A stretch of 64,000 nt of DNA from Streptomyces durmitorensis (GCF_023498005.1 NZ_CP097289.1:1302001-1366000); one strand, 5' to 3'; positions 33,752 through 42,939 are shown, counted from the stretch's first letter. The notes: generated from the letters alone by a model not told the origin. Numbers and translations: made by a program.

Positions 33752-34540
33752 ATGTCCGCGTACCCGGAAGGCACGCCCTGCTGGGCGGATGCGATGTTCC
33801 CCGACGTGGAGGCCGCGAAGAGCTTCTACGGCGAGGTGCTCGGCTGGACGTTCGACAGCGGCTCGGAAGAGTTCGGCGGCTACACCCAGGCCCGCTCGGA
33901 CGGCAAGGCCGTGGCCGCGGTCGTCCCGCAGATGGGAGGCGCGGACGGCCCCGCTGCCTGGAACCTCTACTTCGCCTCGCCCGACGCCGCCGCGACGGCC
34001 GCGAAGATCCGTGACAACGGCGGAACGCTCGCCATGGAGCCGGTGCAGGTCGGCGACTTCGGCACCATGGTCACGGCCCAGGAGCCCAGCGGCGCGTACT
34101 TCAGCGTCTGGCAGCCGGGCAGCCACGAGGGCTTCGAGAAGACCGGCGAGGCCGGCGCGTACTGCTGGGCGGAGCTCACCACACGGGATCCCGCCGCGGC
34201 GGACGCGTTCCTGCCTTCCGTCTTCCCCTTCGAGGTGAAGAAGATGGACGTCGACGACGTCGACTTCAGTGTCTTCGAAGTCGGTGGGCAGCCGGTGCTC
34301 GGCCGGCTCAAGATGACCGAGGACTTCCCGCCCGACGTGCCGCCGTTCCTCAACGTGCACTTCGCCGTGGACAACTGTGACGCCGCGATCGTCACCGTCG
34401 CCAAGCTCGGCGGCCACCTGCTCTTCGGCCCGATGGACAGCCCCTTCGGCCGCTTCGCCACGGTCGCCGACCAGCAGGGTGCCACCTTCAGCATCATCGA
34501 CCTGACGACCACGGAGGGCGAGATGCCCTCGTTCTCCTAG
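33752..34540 (+). CDS. VOC family protein
   Basis: 262-residue protein with two vicinal-oxygen-chelate modules (about 8-125 and 135-262), each beginning with a CWADAMFPDVEAAKSFY- or CWAELTTRDPAAADAF-type strand-helix. Similar actinobacterial proteins are annotated as glyoxalase or hydroxylase-like; the reaction cannot be told. The ATG is set by AAGGAGG. Its TAG stop overlaps the TAG stop of the convergent AraC-type gene in the shared CTAG at 34537-34540. Confidence 0.82.
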   Translation: MSAYPEGTPCWADAMFPDVEAAKSFYGEVLGWTFDSGSEEFGGYTQARSDGKAVAAVVPQMGGADGPAAWNLYFASPDAAATAAKIRDNGGTLAMEPVQVGDFGTMVTAQEPSGAYFSVWQPGSHEGFEKTGEAGAYCWAELTTRDPAAADAFLPSVFPFEVKKMDVDDVDFSVFEVGGQPVLGRLKMTEDFPPDVPPFLNVHFAVDNCDAAIVTVAKLGGHLLFGPMDSPFGRFATVADQQGATFSIIDLTTTEGEMPSFS

Positions 34541-35493
34541 GGCGCCCGGGTGAACGCGCGGCGGTAGGACCGCGGGGGCACTCCCCGACGGCGTACGAAC
34601 TGCTCGCGCAGGACGGCCGCGCTGCCGTACCCGACCCGGTGGGCGATCTCCTCCACCGGCAGGTCCGTGGTCTCCAGGAGCTCCTCGGCGCTGCTCAGCC
34701 GCAGGTTGACCAGCCAGGCGTGCGGGGTGGTGCCGGTCGCCGCGGTGAAGCGGCGGGCGAAGGAGCGCCTGCTCATCAGGGCGCGGCGGGCCAGCTCCGC
34801 GACCGGCAGCGGCTCGTGCAGATGCTCGCGGGCCCAGGCGAGCACGTCGGCCAGGCGGTCGTCCTGGCAGTCCTCCGGTACGGGAGCGGCGAGGTACTGG
34901 GCCTGGCCGCCGTCACGGTGTGAGGGCAGGACCAGGTCCCGCGCGATGGTGTTGGCGGTGGCCGCGCCGTACTCGCGTCTGAGCAGATGCAGGCTGAGGT
35001 CGAAGCCCGCTGCCGCTCCCGCGCCGGTGACGATCTGCCCTTCGTCGATGTACAGGGCCTCGGCCTCGACGGTGACGTCCGGGTGGCGCCGGGCGAGGAG
35101 CTCGGCGAACCGCCAGTGGGTGGTGGCGCGCCGCCCGTCAAGGAGTCCCGCTGCGGCCAGGGCGAACGCGCCGACGCAGTGCCCCGCGACCAGCGCGCCC
35201 CGCTCGTGCGCCGCGGTGAACGCGTCGAGCACAGCGGGCGCAGGCGGCGTACGGAAGTCGGCCCAGGGCAGGGCGATCACGAGGTCGGCGGCGGCGAGCC
35301 GCTCCACGCCGTGCTCCACGGTGATGGGCAGCCCGGCGTCGGTGCGGACCTGCCCCGGCCGGTCGGTGCACAGGGCGAAGTCGAAGCGGGGCAGTCCGGG
35401 GCCCCGCTCGTCGAACACCTCGGAGACGATGCCGGCGCCGAGGATGCCGACGCCCGTCGGGGCGTAGGCGGCGATGGTCACGAAAGGCGGCAT
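34537..35493 (-). CDS. GlxA-like AraC family regulator
   Basis: 318-residue transcription factor of the GATase-1/DJ-1-AraC type. Residues 1-170 are a class I amidotransferase-like domain with the nucleophile-elbow sequence AGHCVGAFALAAAGLL, usually not catalytic in these regulators. Residues about 215-315 are two AraC helix-turn-helices (VAELARRALMSRRSFARRF, VEEIAHRVGYGSAAVLREQF). Upstream of it is the divergent MBL-fold gene, a likely target. The start follows from the conserved beginning MPPFVTIAAYAPTG; a longer open frame enters the neighbouring gene's region. Confidence 0.88.
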   Translation of the reverse strand: MPPFVTIAAYAPTGVGILGAGIVSEVFDERGPGLPRFDFALCTDRPGQVRTDAGLPITVEHGVERLAAADLVIALPWADFRTPPAPAVLDAFTAAHERGALVAGHCVGAFALAAAGLLDGRRATTHWRFAELLARRHPDVTVEAEALYIDEGQIVTGAGAAAGFDLSLHLLRREYGAATANTIARDLVLPSHRDGGQAQYLAAPVPEDCQDDRLADVLAWAREHLHEPLPVAELARRALMSRRSFARRFTAATGTTPHAWLVNLRLSSAEELLETTDLPVEEIAHRVGYGSAAVLREQFVRRRGVPPRSYRRAFTRAP

Positions 35494-35574
35494 ACGGGAG
35501 TGTGGCACGTTTCCTGCGATCAGTGGCAGAAGGGCCACTCGTTGCCCGGCGCCCCGCCCGGAAGACTCATCGGC

Positions 35575-36240
35575 ATGACGAACACACAGGCAATCGCCCA
35601 GGCAGACGCACAGCTCGACACGCAGGCAGACGCGCAGGTCCACGCTCCGGCAGACGCCCCGCTCGGCCGCAGCGCCGTGTACACGATCCTGACCACCGGC
35701 TACACGGGCTCCACCGGCCCCGGAGTCGCCGCCACCGTCTCCTACGTCCGCGACGGTGACCGGCACGTGATCGTCGACCCGGGCATGGTGGCGAGCCGCA
35801 GCCGGATCCTGGACCCGCTCGCGGAGCTCGGCCTCGGCCCGGACGACATCACCGACGTGGTGCTCAGCCACCACCACCCGGACAACACCATGAACGTGGG
35901 CCTGTTCGGCCGGGCCCGGGTCCACGACCACAAGGCGATCTACGAGAACGACCAGTGGACCGACCGGGACGCCGAGGGCCATGAACTCGCCCCGTCGCTG
36001 CGGCTGATCCGCACTCCGGGACACAGCCGCGAGGACATCACCCTGCTCGCGGGGACGGCCGAGGGCACGGTGGCCTTCGTGGGCGACCTGTGGTGGCGGC
36101 CGAACGGCCCGGTGGAGGACCCGGTCGCCCCGGACCACACGGTGCTTCGGACGTCACGGCAGCGGGTGCTCGCCGCCGCGGATGTGATCGTGCCGGGCCA
36201 CGGCGGCGCGTTCAAGGCCGATGCATCGGCGCCGCTCTAG
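35575..36240 (+). CDS. MBL-fold metallo-hydrolase
   Basis: 221-residue metallo-beta-lactamase-fold hydrolase, similar in layout to MBLAC1-type proteins. The metal motif reads SHHHPDN, so the final His of HxHxDH is Asn. Further ligands are TPGHSREDI and the late His in VPGHGG. The first 30 residues are a low-complexity Ala/Gln/Asp stretch and are probably disordered. It is divergent from the GlxA-like regulator with about 80 bp between, suggesting regulation by it. Substrate unknown. Confidence 0.85.
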   Translation: MTNTQAIAQADAQLDTQADAQVHAPADAPLGRSAVYTILTTGYTGSTGPGVAATVSYVRDGDRHVIVDPGMVASRSRILDPLAELGLGPDDITDVVLSHHHPDNTMNVGLFGRARVHDHKAIYENDQWTDRDAEGHELAPSLRLIRTPGHSREDITLLAGTAEGTVAFVGDLWWRPNGPVEDPVAPDHTVLRTSRQRVLAAADVIVPGHGGAFKADASAPL

Positions 36241-36274
36241 GCGCCGGGCCGCCGGCTCCCGGTACGCGGCGAGC

Positions 36275-37111
36275 TCACAGCTTCCGCCAGCGCGCGGAGG
36301 CGAAGGAGAAGACCCCGAAGAGGATGAGCCCGGCCGCGACGGCGGCCAGGAGCCAGGGTCCCGCGGGGGTGTGCGCGAAGCTGCGGAGCGTCGCGTCCAC
36401 GCCCTTGGCCTCGTCGGGGTCGAACTGGACGGCCGCCGTCACGATGAAGACGCCCGCGGCGGCGAAGACGGCGCCGCGTGCGGTACCGCCGGTCACGCCA
36501 AGGACGGTGACGACCTTGCGTGTGCGGCCCTTGAGGGAGCCGAGGTCCAGCTGCTTCAAGAAGCGGCGCATCATGGCCCGTACGGCGAGCACGACCCCGA
36601 CGCCGATCAGGACGCAGCCCGCGGCACCCACCAGGTAGCGGCCGTAGGGAAGTTCCAGCGTGGTCTTCGTGTAGTCCTGCGATTTGGCGTCGCCGCTCGA
36701 CCCCTGGCTCCCCCCGGCCGCGTACGTGGCGGTCGCCCAGCAGACAAAGGCGTAGAAGGCCGCCCTGCCGCCGTCGAGTGCACGCGATGCGGCCTTGCGG
36801 CGCGGCCCCCGCCTGCCCGCCGCGCGGGAGCCCCGCCACAGCGCCATGCAGCCGAACCCGACGACCAGTGCCCACAGCATCACCTCGCCGAAGGGCTGCT
36901 CGGCGACCTCGGCCAACGCGCCCTGGCGGTCGGCCTCTTTGCCTCCGCTGCCGAGGGCTATCCGAAGGGCGAGCACACCTATGAGGACGTATACGACGCC
37001 ACGGGCGACGAAGCCCGCCCTGCCCGCCGCCGTCAGCGATTCGTTCTCCGCCGAGCGGCGGCCCGCGGCCTTCTTGGTCCGGCCGAGTGTGTGCGCCAGT
37101 GACGGCGTCAT
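36275..37111 (-). CDS. DUF1206 membrane protein
   Basis: 278-residue integral membrane protein of the DUF1206 family, with six predicted spans in three repeated pairs (FVARGVVYVLIGVLALRIAL, the region near 145, and GAVFAAAGVFIVTAAVQF), each starting with a G-RA/GAV-type motif. Function unknown in the family. GGGGAGG lies upstream of the ATG. Convergent with the MBL gene 34 bp away. Confidence 0.85.
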   Translation of the reverse strand: MTPSLAHTLGRTKKAAGRRSAENESLTAAGRAGFVARGVVYVLIGVLALRIALGSGGKEADRQGALAEVAEQPFGEVMLWALVVGFGCMALWRGSRAAGRRGPRRKAASRALDGGRAAFYAFVCWATATYAAGGSQGSSGDAKSQDYTKTTLELPYGRYLVGAAGCVLIGVGVVLAVRAMMRRFLKQLDLGSLKGRTRKVVTVLGVTGGTARGAVFAAAGVFIVTAAVQFDPDEAKGVDATLRSFAHTPAGPWLLAAVAAGLILFGVFSFASARWRKL

Positions 37112-37213
37112 CGTGTCCTCCCCAGAAACGTGGGCGCGCGGTACGCGCCCGGTCCCCGAGTGCCCCGGTCAGCGGCAGACCATGCCTGGCGGCCCTTGCC
37201 GCCGCCGGGAACC

Positions 37214-37900
37214 TCAGGTGACGCCCGAGAGAAGGAAACCGGCGATCAACAGGCCGAAGCCCACCGGCGCGACCACGAAGACCGACAGCAGGGGAACCCA
37301 TCCGATGAGTCCCTCGCGGACGGTCCGGCCCGCCTTGAGGCGGCCATGCGGGCGGCTCACTTCCGTCCGCAGGTCGAGGCGTTCGGCCGCGCGGTCCGAC
37401 ACGACCACTCCCGCGCCCTGCGGCCTGCGCAGAAGGGCCCTGCGCACCAGGGTGTCGACCTTCTCGTCGCCGCCCGCGAGCTTGTCGAGGATGAGCCGCA
37501 CCCCGTGCTCGTCGGTGAGGATCAGCCGGTCGTCGTTCCGGGACTGCCCCGGCACCTCCAGGCGGCCGACCTTGGTGAGCCGGGCGAGATCGACGGTGTG
37601 CCGCCCGGTCAGGGTCTGGGCGGACAGCAGGTCGCCGTCGTGCGGGCGGGCGCGCCAGCCCATGTGGGCGTAGGCCGCCACCAGGCCGCTGATGAAGAGC
37701 GAGACCAGGTTGAGGAAGAGGAACCCGTCGTCGATCAGCCGGGCGCGGATCAGCAGCGCCGGCACGACGAGGAGAAGGGGCGGCGTCAGGAACACGACGA
37801 TGTCGGCGACGCGACGCGCCGTTCGTCCTTGTCCTGCTCCTGCGGAGACCTCCGCGGTTCCGGCCGGGTCGGTGGTGGTCCCACGAGCGTTGATCGTCAC
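37214..37900 (-). CDS. membrane protein with possible PH-like domain
   Basis: 228-residue protein with two hydrophobic segments near residues 33-72 (VVFLTPPLLLVVPALLI, FLFLNLVSLFISGLVAAYA), a soluble beta-rich middle (LLSAQTLTGRHTVDLARLTKVG, DDRLILTDEHGVRLILDKL) and a C-terminal span (WVPLLSVFVVAPVGFGLLIAGFLL). The middle resembles bacterial PH-like domains of membrane proteins, but I am not certain. GTG start without a clear ribosome site. Lies 102 bp downstream of the DUF1206 gene start; function unknown. Confidence 0.65.
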   Translation of the reverse strand: MTINARGTTTDPAGTAEVSAGAGQGRTARRVADIVVFLTPPLLLVVPALLIRARLIDDGFLFLNLVSLFISGLVAAYAHMGWRARPHDGDLLSAQTLTGRHTVDLARLTKVGRLEVPGQSRNDDRLILTDEHGVRLILDKLAGGDEKVDTLVRRALLRRPQGAGVVVSDRAAERLDLRTEVSRPHGRLKAGRTVREGLIGWVPLLSVFVVAPVGFGLLIAGFLLSGVT

Positions 37901-37978
37901 GGCGGTGACGCTATCGCGCGCGGATCGCCGGGCGACAGGCGGCCGACGGCACGCATCGGGCGCCGGGCGGCAGCCGCC

Positions 37979-38386
37979 TCAGAGCAACGCCCCGCCGGAC
38001 CGGGATACCCGTGGAGATGCGGTGATGTGAGGGCATACCCCGGCGCCCGGCACGAACTCCACGCCGGTCTCCTCGGCCATCGTGGCGAAGAACTTCCGGC
38101 CGTCGGCGGACTGCCGGGAGGTGGTCCACGCGTACGCGGACCAGGAGTCCGTGGCGCGGTGGAGCACCTCGCGGCCCAGGCCCATGCCCTGCCAGGGCCC
38201 GGCGATCGCGATCGTGTTGATGTGAGCGGCGCCGCAGGGATGGCACACCTGATAGTCGAGGTGCCCGATGTCGCGGCCCTTACTGTCCAGGAGCGTGATG
38301 ACCTGGCGGCCCGCCGCCACCGCTGCCGGAGCGAACCGGTAGGTGACCGCCTGCGGGCAGGGGGGAGGCGGTCTGCGGAGCTTCAC
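37979..38386 (-). CDS. GNAT-like acetyltransferase, small
   Basis: 135-residue protein with a compact GNAT-like core: a beta strand INTIAIAGPWQGMGLGREVLHRA containing the Q/R-x-x-G-x-G/A acetyl-CoA loop as GPWQGMGLG, followed by a helix and a last strand. Four cysteines (CPQ, CHPC, VCPH) are notable. GTG start with GAGGG 11 nt upstream. The acceptor is unknown; it could also be a related non-catalytic fold. Upstream to 38543 nothing else is seen. Confidence 0.6.
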   Translation of the reverse strand: MKLRRPPPPCPQAVTYRFAPAAVAAGRQVITLLDSKGRDIGHLDYQVCHPCGAAHINTIAIAGPWQGMGLGREVLHRATDSWSAYAWTTSRQSADGRKFFATMAEETGVEFVPGAGVCPHITASPRVSRSGGALL

Positions 38387-38543
38387 CGCGGTGCCGCCCT
38401 CACGCGGGCAGCCGGGTGGCGATGCGTGACGTCGTCGGCACGGGACATTGCGAGCACAGTAGCCACAGGACGCGACACCCGTATATCCCCGTACGGGGTG
38501 GCATTTCGCGCCCGGAAGCCCCGGAGAGCGGCCATCAGGGCCG

Positions 38544-39566
38544 TCACACCGGCTGCCGCGGTTCCATCAGGCGGGCCAGCAGGTCGTCCAGGCTGACAAG
38601 GCCGGTGAGGCGGCCCGATTCGTCGCAGAGCACGGCGAGCGAGGCGCGGCGCCTGCGCAGTTCCTCGACGGCGTGGGCGAGGGTGTCGTCGGCGGCGAAT
38701 TCCGGTACGGGGCGCGCCAGTTCGCGTGCGGTCAGGGCGCGGCTCCGGGCGCGGGCCACCAGGGCGTCACGGGCGTGGACCGAGCCGAGGACGGTGGCGC
38801 CGTCCCTGACGAGCAGCCGGGTGCGGTCGCTCGCCGCGGCCACCTCGATGACCTCGTCGACGCTCGCACCGGCCGGGACGGACGTGATCTGCGCGGCGGC
38901 CGTCCGGAGGTCGCCGACCGCGGTCAGGGGTGCGGTGAGCGAGGTGGTGATGAGGCCCGAGTCGACCTCGCTGATCAGGCCGAGGCGCCACGACTCCTCG
39001 ACCAGGTGCCCGAGTTGCTCGCGGTTGTGGACCGAGGTGAGCTCGTCGCGCGGTGTGACCTTGCACAGGCGGACGAGGGCGTTGCTGACCTTGTTGAGGA
39101 GGGTGAGCAGGGGGCGTACGACCTTGACCACGGCCCGGAAGGGCGGGGTGAGCAGCATCGCCGAGCGCTCGGGGTGGGCGATGGCCCAGGACTTGGGTGC
39201 CATCTCGCCGACGACCATGTGCAGGAACACCACGACGACCATGGCGAGCGCGAAGGCGATGCCGTAGCTGAGCCCGGCGGGCAGGCCCAGCTTCTCCAGG
39301 AGCGGGTCGAGTTCATGGGAGATGGCGGGCTTGGAGACGGACCCGAGGCCCAAGGTACATACAGTGATGCCGAGTTGGGCCCCGGCGAGCATCAGGGACA
39401 GCTCCCGCATGCCCGCGAGCGCGGACTTGGCGCCGCGCTGTCCGGCGGCGACAGCGCGCTCCATGCGGTGGCGCTTGGCGGCGACCAGCGCGAACTCGGC
39501 GGCCACGAAGAAGCCGCTGGCGATCAGCAGCAGGACGGTGACGAAGAGGGCCAGGGGGAAGCTCAT
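38544..39566 (-). CDS. CNNM/CorC-type membrane protein, short form
   Basis: 340-residue member of the CNNM/HlyC-CorC family. An N-terminal DUF21 transmembrane domain (FVAAEFALVAAKRHRMERA, LAGAQLGITVCTLGLG, FLHMVVGEMAPKSWAIAHPE; the GE.APK motif is characteristic) is followed by a CBS pair (about 215-335, ending GLVSLDDLLARLM). It lacks the C-terminal CorC_HlyC domain that its upstream partner has. Family members take part in Mg2+ or Co2+ efflux or homeostasis. Its ATG overlaps the stop of the longer paralogue (ATGA), so the two are translated together and may form a heteromer. Confidence 0.88.
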   Translation of the reverse strand: MSFPLALFVTVLLLIASGFFVAAEFALVAAKRHRMERAVAAGQRGAKSALAGMRELSLMLAGAQLGITVCTLGLGSVSKPAISHELDPLLEKLGLPAGLSYGIAFALAMVVVVFLHMVVGEMAPKSWAIAHPERSAMLLTPPFRAVVKVVRPLLTLLNKVSNALVRLCKVTPRDELTSVHNREQLGHLVEESWRLGLISEVDSGLITTSLTAPLTAVGDLRTAAAQITSVPAGASVDEVIEVAAASDRTRLLVRDGATVLGSVHARDALVARARSRALTARELARPVPEFAADDTLAHAVEELRRRRASLAVLCDESGRLTGLVSLDDLLARLMEPRQPV

Positions 39567-40945
39567 GCGGTGCTCTCCTCGGCGCTCGGCACGTCCGCCG
39601 CCGGCAGGCGCTCGATCCGTACGCGCTCGGGCACGTGGCGGTCGAGGCCGAGTACGGCGAGGGCGACGCGGCTGCCGTCGGACAGCCTCACGGTCAGGCG
39701 GTCGCCGATGGCCGGGAAGCGGCCGAGCCGGTCGACGATCAGTCCGGCCACGGTGTCGTAGTCGTCCTCCTCGGGCAGGTCGATGCCGGTCGCGTCGGCC
39801 ACCTCGTCCAGGCGGCGGCCCGCGTCGACGAACCAGCCGCCGCCGTCCGCGACAGCGAGCTCGACGACGGTGTCGGACTCGTCGGCGATGTCCCCGACGA
39901 GTTCCTCTGCGATGTCCTCGTACGTCACGATGCCCGCCACTCCCCCGTGCTCGTCGAGGACGACCGCGAACTCGTCGTCCCGCTCGCGCATCTGCGCCAC
40001 CGCGCCCGGCAGCGGCAGGGTGTCGGGCAGCAGCAGGGGGCGCCGGGCCTGCTCGCCCGCCGTGGTGCGGCCGAAGCGTCCTGCGGGCAGCCGCATCAGT
40101 TCGCGTACCCCGAGGACGCCCGCGACGTCGTCCGGATGGTCGCCCATGACGGGGTAGTTCGAGTGTCCGTGTTCGGCGATGAGCCGCACGGCCTCGTCCG
40201 CCGTGGCGTCCTTGCGTACGAAGGTGACGTCCGCCCGGGGCACCATCACCTCGTCGAGCGTGCGCTCGGAGAACTCCAGGGCGTGGTCGAGGAGTTCGGC
40301 GCTCTCCCGCGGCAGCCTGCCGTGCTCGTGGGACTCGCCGATGAGATGGCTGAGCTCTTCGAGTGTGGCGCCGTGGTGCAGTTCCTCGACGGGCTCGATG
40401 CCGATCCGGCGCAGCAGCCGGTTGGCCGCGCTGTCGAAGACGCGGACCACGGGGCCGACGACCTTCAGGTACGCCAGCGTGGAGGCGGCAAGGGTCTTCG
40501 CGAGCCGCTCGGGGACGGCCAGCGCGAGGTTCTTGGGGGCGAGCTCCCCGAGGACCATCTGGAGCACGGTGGCGACGACGAAGCCGAGGACCACGGAGAG
40601 GGCGGAAACGGCGCCGTCGGAGAGTCCTGTGCCGTCCAGGGCGGGCTTCAGGAGCCCGGACACGGAGGGCTCGGCGAGGAAGCCGACGACCAGACCGGTG
40701 ACGGTGATGCCCAGCTGGGCGCCCGAAAGCATGAACGAGAGCCGCCCGAGGACCTGCACGGCGCGGGCCGCCCGCCGGTCGCCCGCTTCCGCCTCACGGG
40801 CGAGCGCGAGGCGGTCCGCGGCCACGTACGCGAACTCCTGTGCGACGAAGTAGCCGGTGCCCGCGGTCAGGACGAGGACGGCGAGCAGACCGAGTACGGC
40901 GGACAGCAACGGTGGCTCCGTTCCGATGAGGGGCGTGCCGGTCAT
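39563..40945 (-). CDS. CNNM/CorC-type membrane protein, long form
   Basis: 460-residue CNNM/HlyC-CorC protein: DUF21 membrane domain (YFVAQEFAYVAADRLALA, MLSGAQLGITVTGLVVGFLAEP, MVLGELAPKNLALAVPE), CBS pair (about 220-350; VMVPRADVTFV, HSNYPVM, VVLDEHGGVAGIVTYEDI) and a C-terminal CorC_HlyC domain (DYDTVAGLIVDRLGRFPAIGD). Role: divalent-cation transport or homeostasis. ATG at 40945 is preferred as MTGTPLIGTEPPLL is a standard start; a GTG at 40987 is possible. A long palindrome at 41003-41043 lies upstream and may regulate the pair. Confidence 0.88.
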   Translation of the reverse strand: MTGTPLIGTEPPLLSAVLGLLAVLVLTAGTGYFVAQEFAYVAADRLALAREAEAGDRRAARAVQVLGRLSFMLSGAQLGITVTGLVVGFLAEPSVSGLLKPALDGTGLSDGAVSALSVVLGFVVATVLQMVLGELAPKNLALAVPERLAKTLAASTLAYLKVVGPVVRVFDSAANRLLRRIGIEPVEELHHGATLEELSHLIGESHEHGRLPRESAELLDHALEFSERTLDEVMVPRADVTFVRKDATADEAVRLIAEHGHSNYPVMGDHPDDVAGVLGVRELMRLPAGRFGRTTAGEQARRPLLLPDTLPLPGAVAQMRERDDEFAVVLDEHGGVAGIVTYEDIAEELVGDIADESDTVVELAVADGGGWFVDAGRRLDEVADATGIDLPEEDDYDTVAGLIVDRLGRFPAIGDRLTVRLSDGSRVALAVLGLDRHVPERVRIERLPAADVPSAEESTA

Positions 40946-41002
40946 TCTCGGTGCGGCCGCGGCATCTCGCCATGTCAGGCGAAGCACCCAGCCCGCACGA
41001 CG

Positions 41003-41043
41003 ACAGTGGGTGCAGAAGTACGTCTAACTTCTACACCCACTGT
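41003..41043. promoter_or_regulatory. long near-perfect palindrome upstream of CNNM pair
   Basis: ACAGTGGGTGCAGAAGT and its near-perfect complement ACTTCTACACCCACTGT flank a 7-nt loop (16 of 17 pairs). It lies 58 bp upstream of the long CNNM gene and 72 bp downstream of the ABC permease stop. No T-run follows on the minus strand. It could be an operator, a leader RNA structure or a terminator. Confidence 0.5.
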
Positions 41044-41114
41044 AAAAGAATCGCAAAGTGCCTGCTCAGGCCGGTATGAGGCCGGACATCAGGACGCACC
41101 CCGCGACCGGGACG

Positions 41115-41912
41115 TCACGCGTCGCGTCGGCGCAGCCGCCACGCGGCCACGCCGAGGAGCAGCAGGGTGTACCCGGCGACCAGGGCGAGCGAGGGCCAGG
41201 CGCCGAGGCTGCCGACCGTCTCCGGGCTCGCGTCAGAGGTCTGCGTGAGCTTCTCCAGGGCGGCCGTCGGCGTCGCCCCTGCGACCCAGCGCTGGAGATC
41301 ACCGAGCAGCGGGCCGAACAGGGACGGCAGCATCAGGACGCCGACCACCGTGACGACGGCCCCCGCCGAGTGCTTCAGGAGGGTGCCGACCGCGAGGCCG
41401 ACGAGTCCGACGAGCGCGAAGAGACCGGCGATGCCGAACAGCGCGGGCAGCGGCTCCCCTCGGGCGTACTTGCCGTCCTCCAGGACCGCGCCGCCGACGA
41501 GATACGCCGCCGTGCAGCAGACGAGCCCGGTGACGTACAGGAGGCAGGCCAGCAGGGCCGCCTTCGCGGCGAGCACACGGCCGCGGCGCGGTACAGCGGT
41601 GAGGGTGGCGGTGATGGTGCCGCTCGCGTACTCGCCGCACACGGTGAGCGCGCCCACCGCGCCCGCGACCATCAGCGAGATGACACCGAGGGTGAGGCTG
41701 CCGCCCAGCACCGTGTCGTCGGGCTGCAGGCTGCCACTCAGGCCTACGAACACCGCGCCGACCACGGTCAGTACGCCGGTGACCAGGAGTGTCCAGCGGG
41801 TGGAGCGCAGGCTTGCGAACTTGGTCCACTCGAAGGCGAGGGCCGTACGGAAGCCGGGAGCGGCGGAGGCTGCTGTCGCTCTCGTTGTAGTTGTCGCTGT
41901 CGTCGTCGTCAT
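41115..41912 (-). CDS. ABC-2 type permease
   Basis: 265-residue membrane subunit of an ABC-2 exporter, with about six hydrophobic spans and the conserved early EWTKFASLRSTRWTLL and mid-protein VCGEYASGTITATLTAVPRRGRVLAAK (split by short gaps) typical of streptomycete BcrB-like permeases. A Thr/Ala-rich N-terminus (MTTTTATTTTR) comes from a trinucleotide-like repeat. Its ATG overlaps the stop of the ATPase gene by 4 nt. With the ATPase and the two-component system upstream it resembles antibiotic- or peptide-responsive efflux modules. Confidence 0.88.
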   Translation of the reverse strand: MTTTTATTTTRATAASAAPGFRTALAFEWTKFASLRSTRWTLLVTGVLTVVGAVFVGLSGSLQPDDTVLGGSLTLGVISLMVAGAVGALTVCGEYASGTITATLTAVPRRGRVLAAKAALLACLLYVTGLVCCTAAYLVGGAVLEDGKYARGEPLPALFGIAGLFALVGLVGLAVGTLLKHSAGAVVTVVGVLMLPSLFGPLLGDLQRWVAGATPTAALEKLTQTSDASPETVGSLGAWPSLALVAGYTLLLLGVAAWRLRRRDA

Positions 41913-42883
41913 CGGACCGGCTCCTTGTTCTCGGCGTTCTCGGCGTCCTCGGCGTTCTCGGCTTCGTACGTCCCAGCCGTGCCCCGGTACTCCACCGAGG
42001 CCCGCGTCATGTCGGTGTAGACCTCCTCCAAGGAGGAGAAGACCGGGGTGAGTTCATGAATCGCCAGGTCTTGCGTGCGCGCGAGCTCGCCGATCTCGGC
42101 GGGCGTCAGACCGCCGACCCGCCAGCCGCCGCGCGCGTCCAGGCGCACGGACGCCCCCGCCGTCTCCAGCAGGGCCCGCATCCGCTGCGCCTCGGCGCCG
42201 GGTGTACGCAGGAGGGTGGCTCCCTGGGAGTTGGTCTCGATGAAGTCCCTCATGTCCGTGTCCGCGAGCAGCCGGCCGCGTCCGATCACGATCAGGTGGT
42301 CTGCGGTCAGCTCCATCTCGCTCATGAGGTGACTGGAGAGGAACACCGTTCTGCCGTCCGCGGCAAGGGACTTGAGCAGGTCGCGGATCCAGCGGATGCC
42401 CTCGGTGTCCAGGCCGTTGACCGGCTCGTCGAGGATGAGTACGCCGGGGTCGCCGAGCAGCGCCGCCGCGATGCCCAGGCGCTGGCCCATGCCCAGGGAG
42501 AGCCCTTTGGCCCGCTTGCCCGCCACACGCGTGAGACCCACCGCTTCGAGGACCTCGTCGACCCGGCTTCCGCCGATTCCGTTGCTGCGGGCCAGGCCGA
42601 GGAGGTGCTGTCGCGCGGTGCGCCCGCCGTGCACCGATGTGGCGTCCAGGAGCGAGCCGACCTCGCGCAGGGGCGCGGCGCTGCGGTAGTAGCGTCGCCC
42701 GTTGACCGTGACCGCGCCGCCGCTCGGCGCGTCGAGGCCGAGGATCATGCGCATGGTGGTCGACTTGCCGGCGCCGTTCGGGCCGAGGAAGCCCGTCACG
42801 TGGCCGGGCCTGACGGTGAAGCTGAGCCGGTCGACGGCAGCCTTGCCGCCGTACCGCTTGGTGAGTTCCCGTGCTTCGATCAT
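41909..42883 (-). CDS. ABC transporter ATP-binding protein
   Basis: 324-residue ATPase of a BcrA-like ABC-2 exporter. Walker A GPNGAGKST, signature LSLGMGQR, Walker B VLILDEPVNGLD and H-loop SSHLMSE are all intact; residues about 230-324 are the extra C-terminal domain common in this group, ending in an acidic EAENAEDAENAEN repeat. The start MIEARELTKRYGG is canonical but has no obvious ribosome site. Upstream (42940-42959) is a palindrome containing GGGAGTA, which recurs in front of the kinase gene. Likely controlled by the adjacent two-component system. Confidence 0.92.
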   Translation of the reverse strand: MIEARELTKRYGGKAAVDRLSFTVRPGHVTGFLGPNGAGKSTTMRMILGLDAPSGGAVTVNGRRYYRSAAPLREVGSLLDATSVHGGRTARQHLLGLARSNGIGGSRVDEVLEAVGLTRVAGKRAKGLSLGMGQRLGIAAALLGDPGVLILDEPVNGLDTEGIRWIRDLLKSLAADGRTVFLSSHLMSEMELTADHLIVIGRGRLLADTDMRDFIETNSQGATLLRTPGAEAQRMRALLETAGASVRLDARGGWRVGGLTPAEIGELARTQDLAIHELTPVFSSLEEVYTDMTRASVEYRGTAGTYEAENAEDAENAENKEPVR

Positions 42884-42939
42884 GCCGTCGACGCTACGGA
42901 GGGCGACCGCCACCGGACATCTGCCGACGGGAGTCGGCC

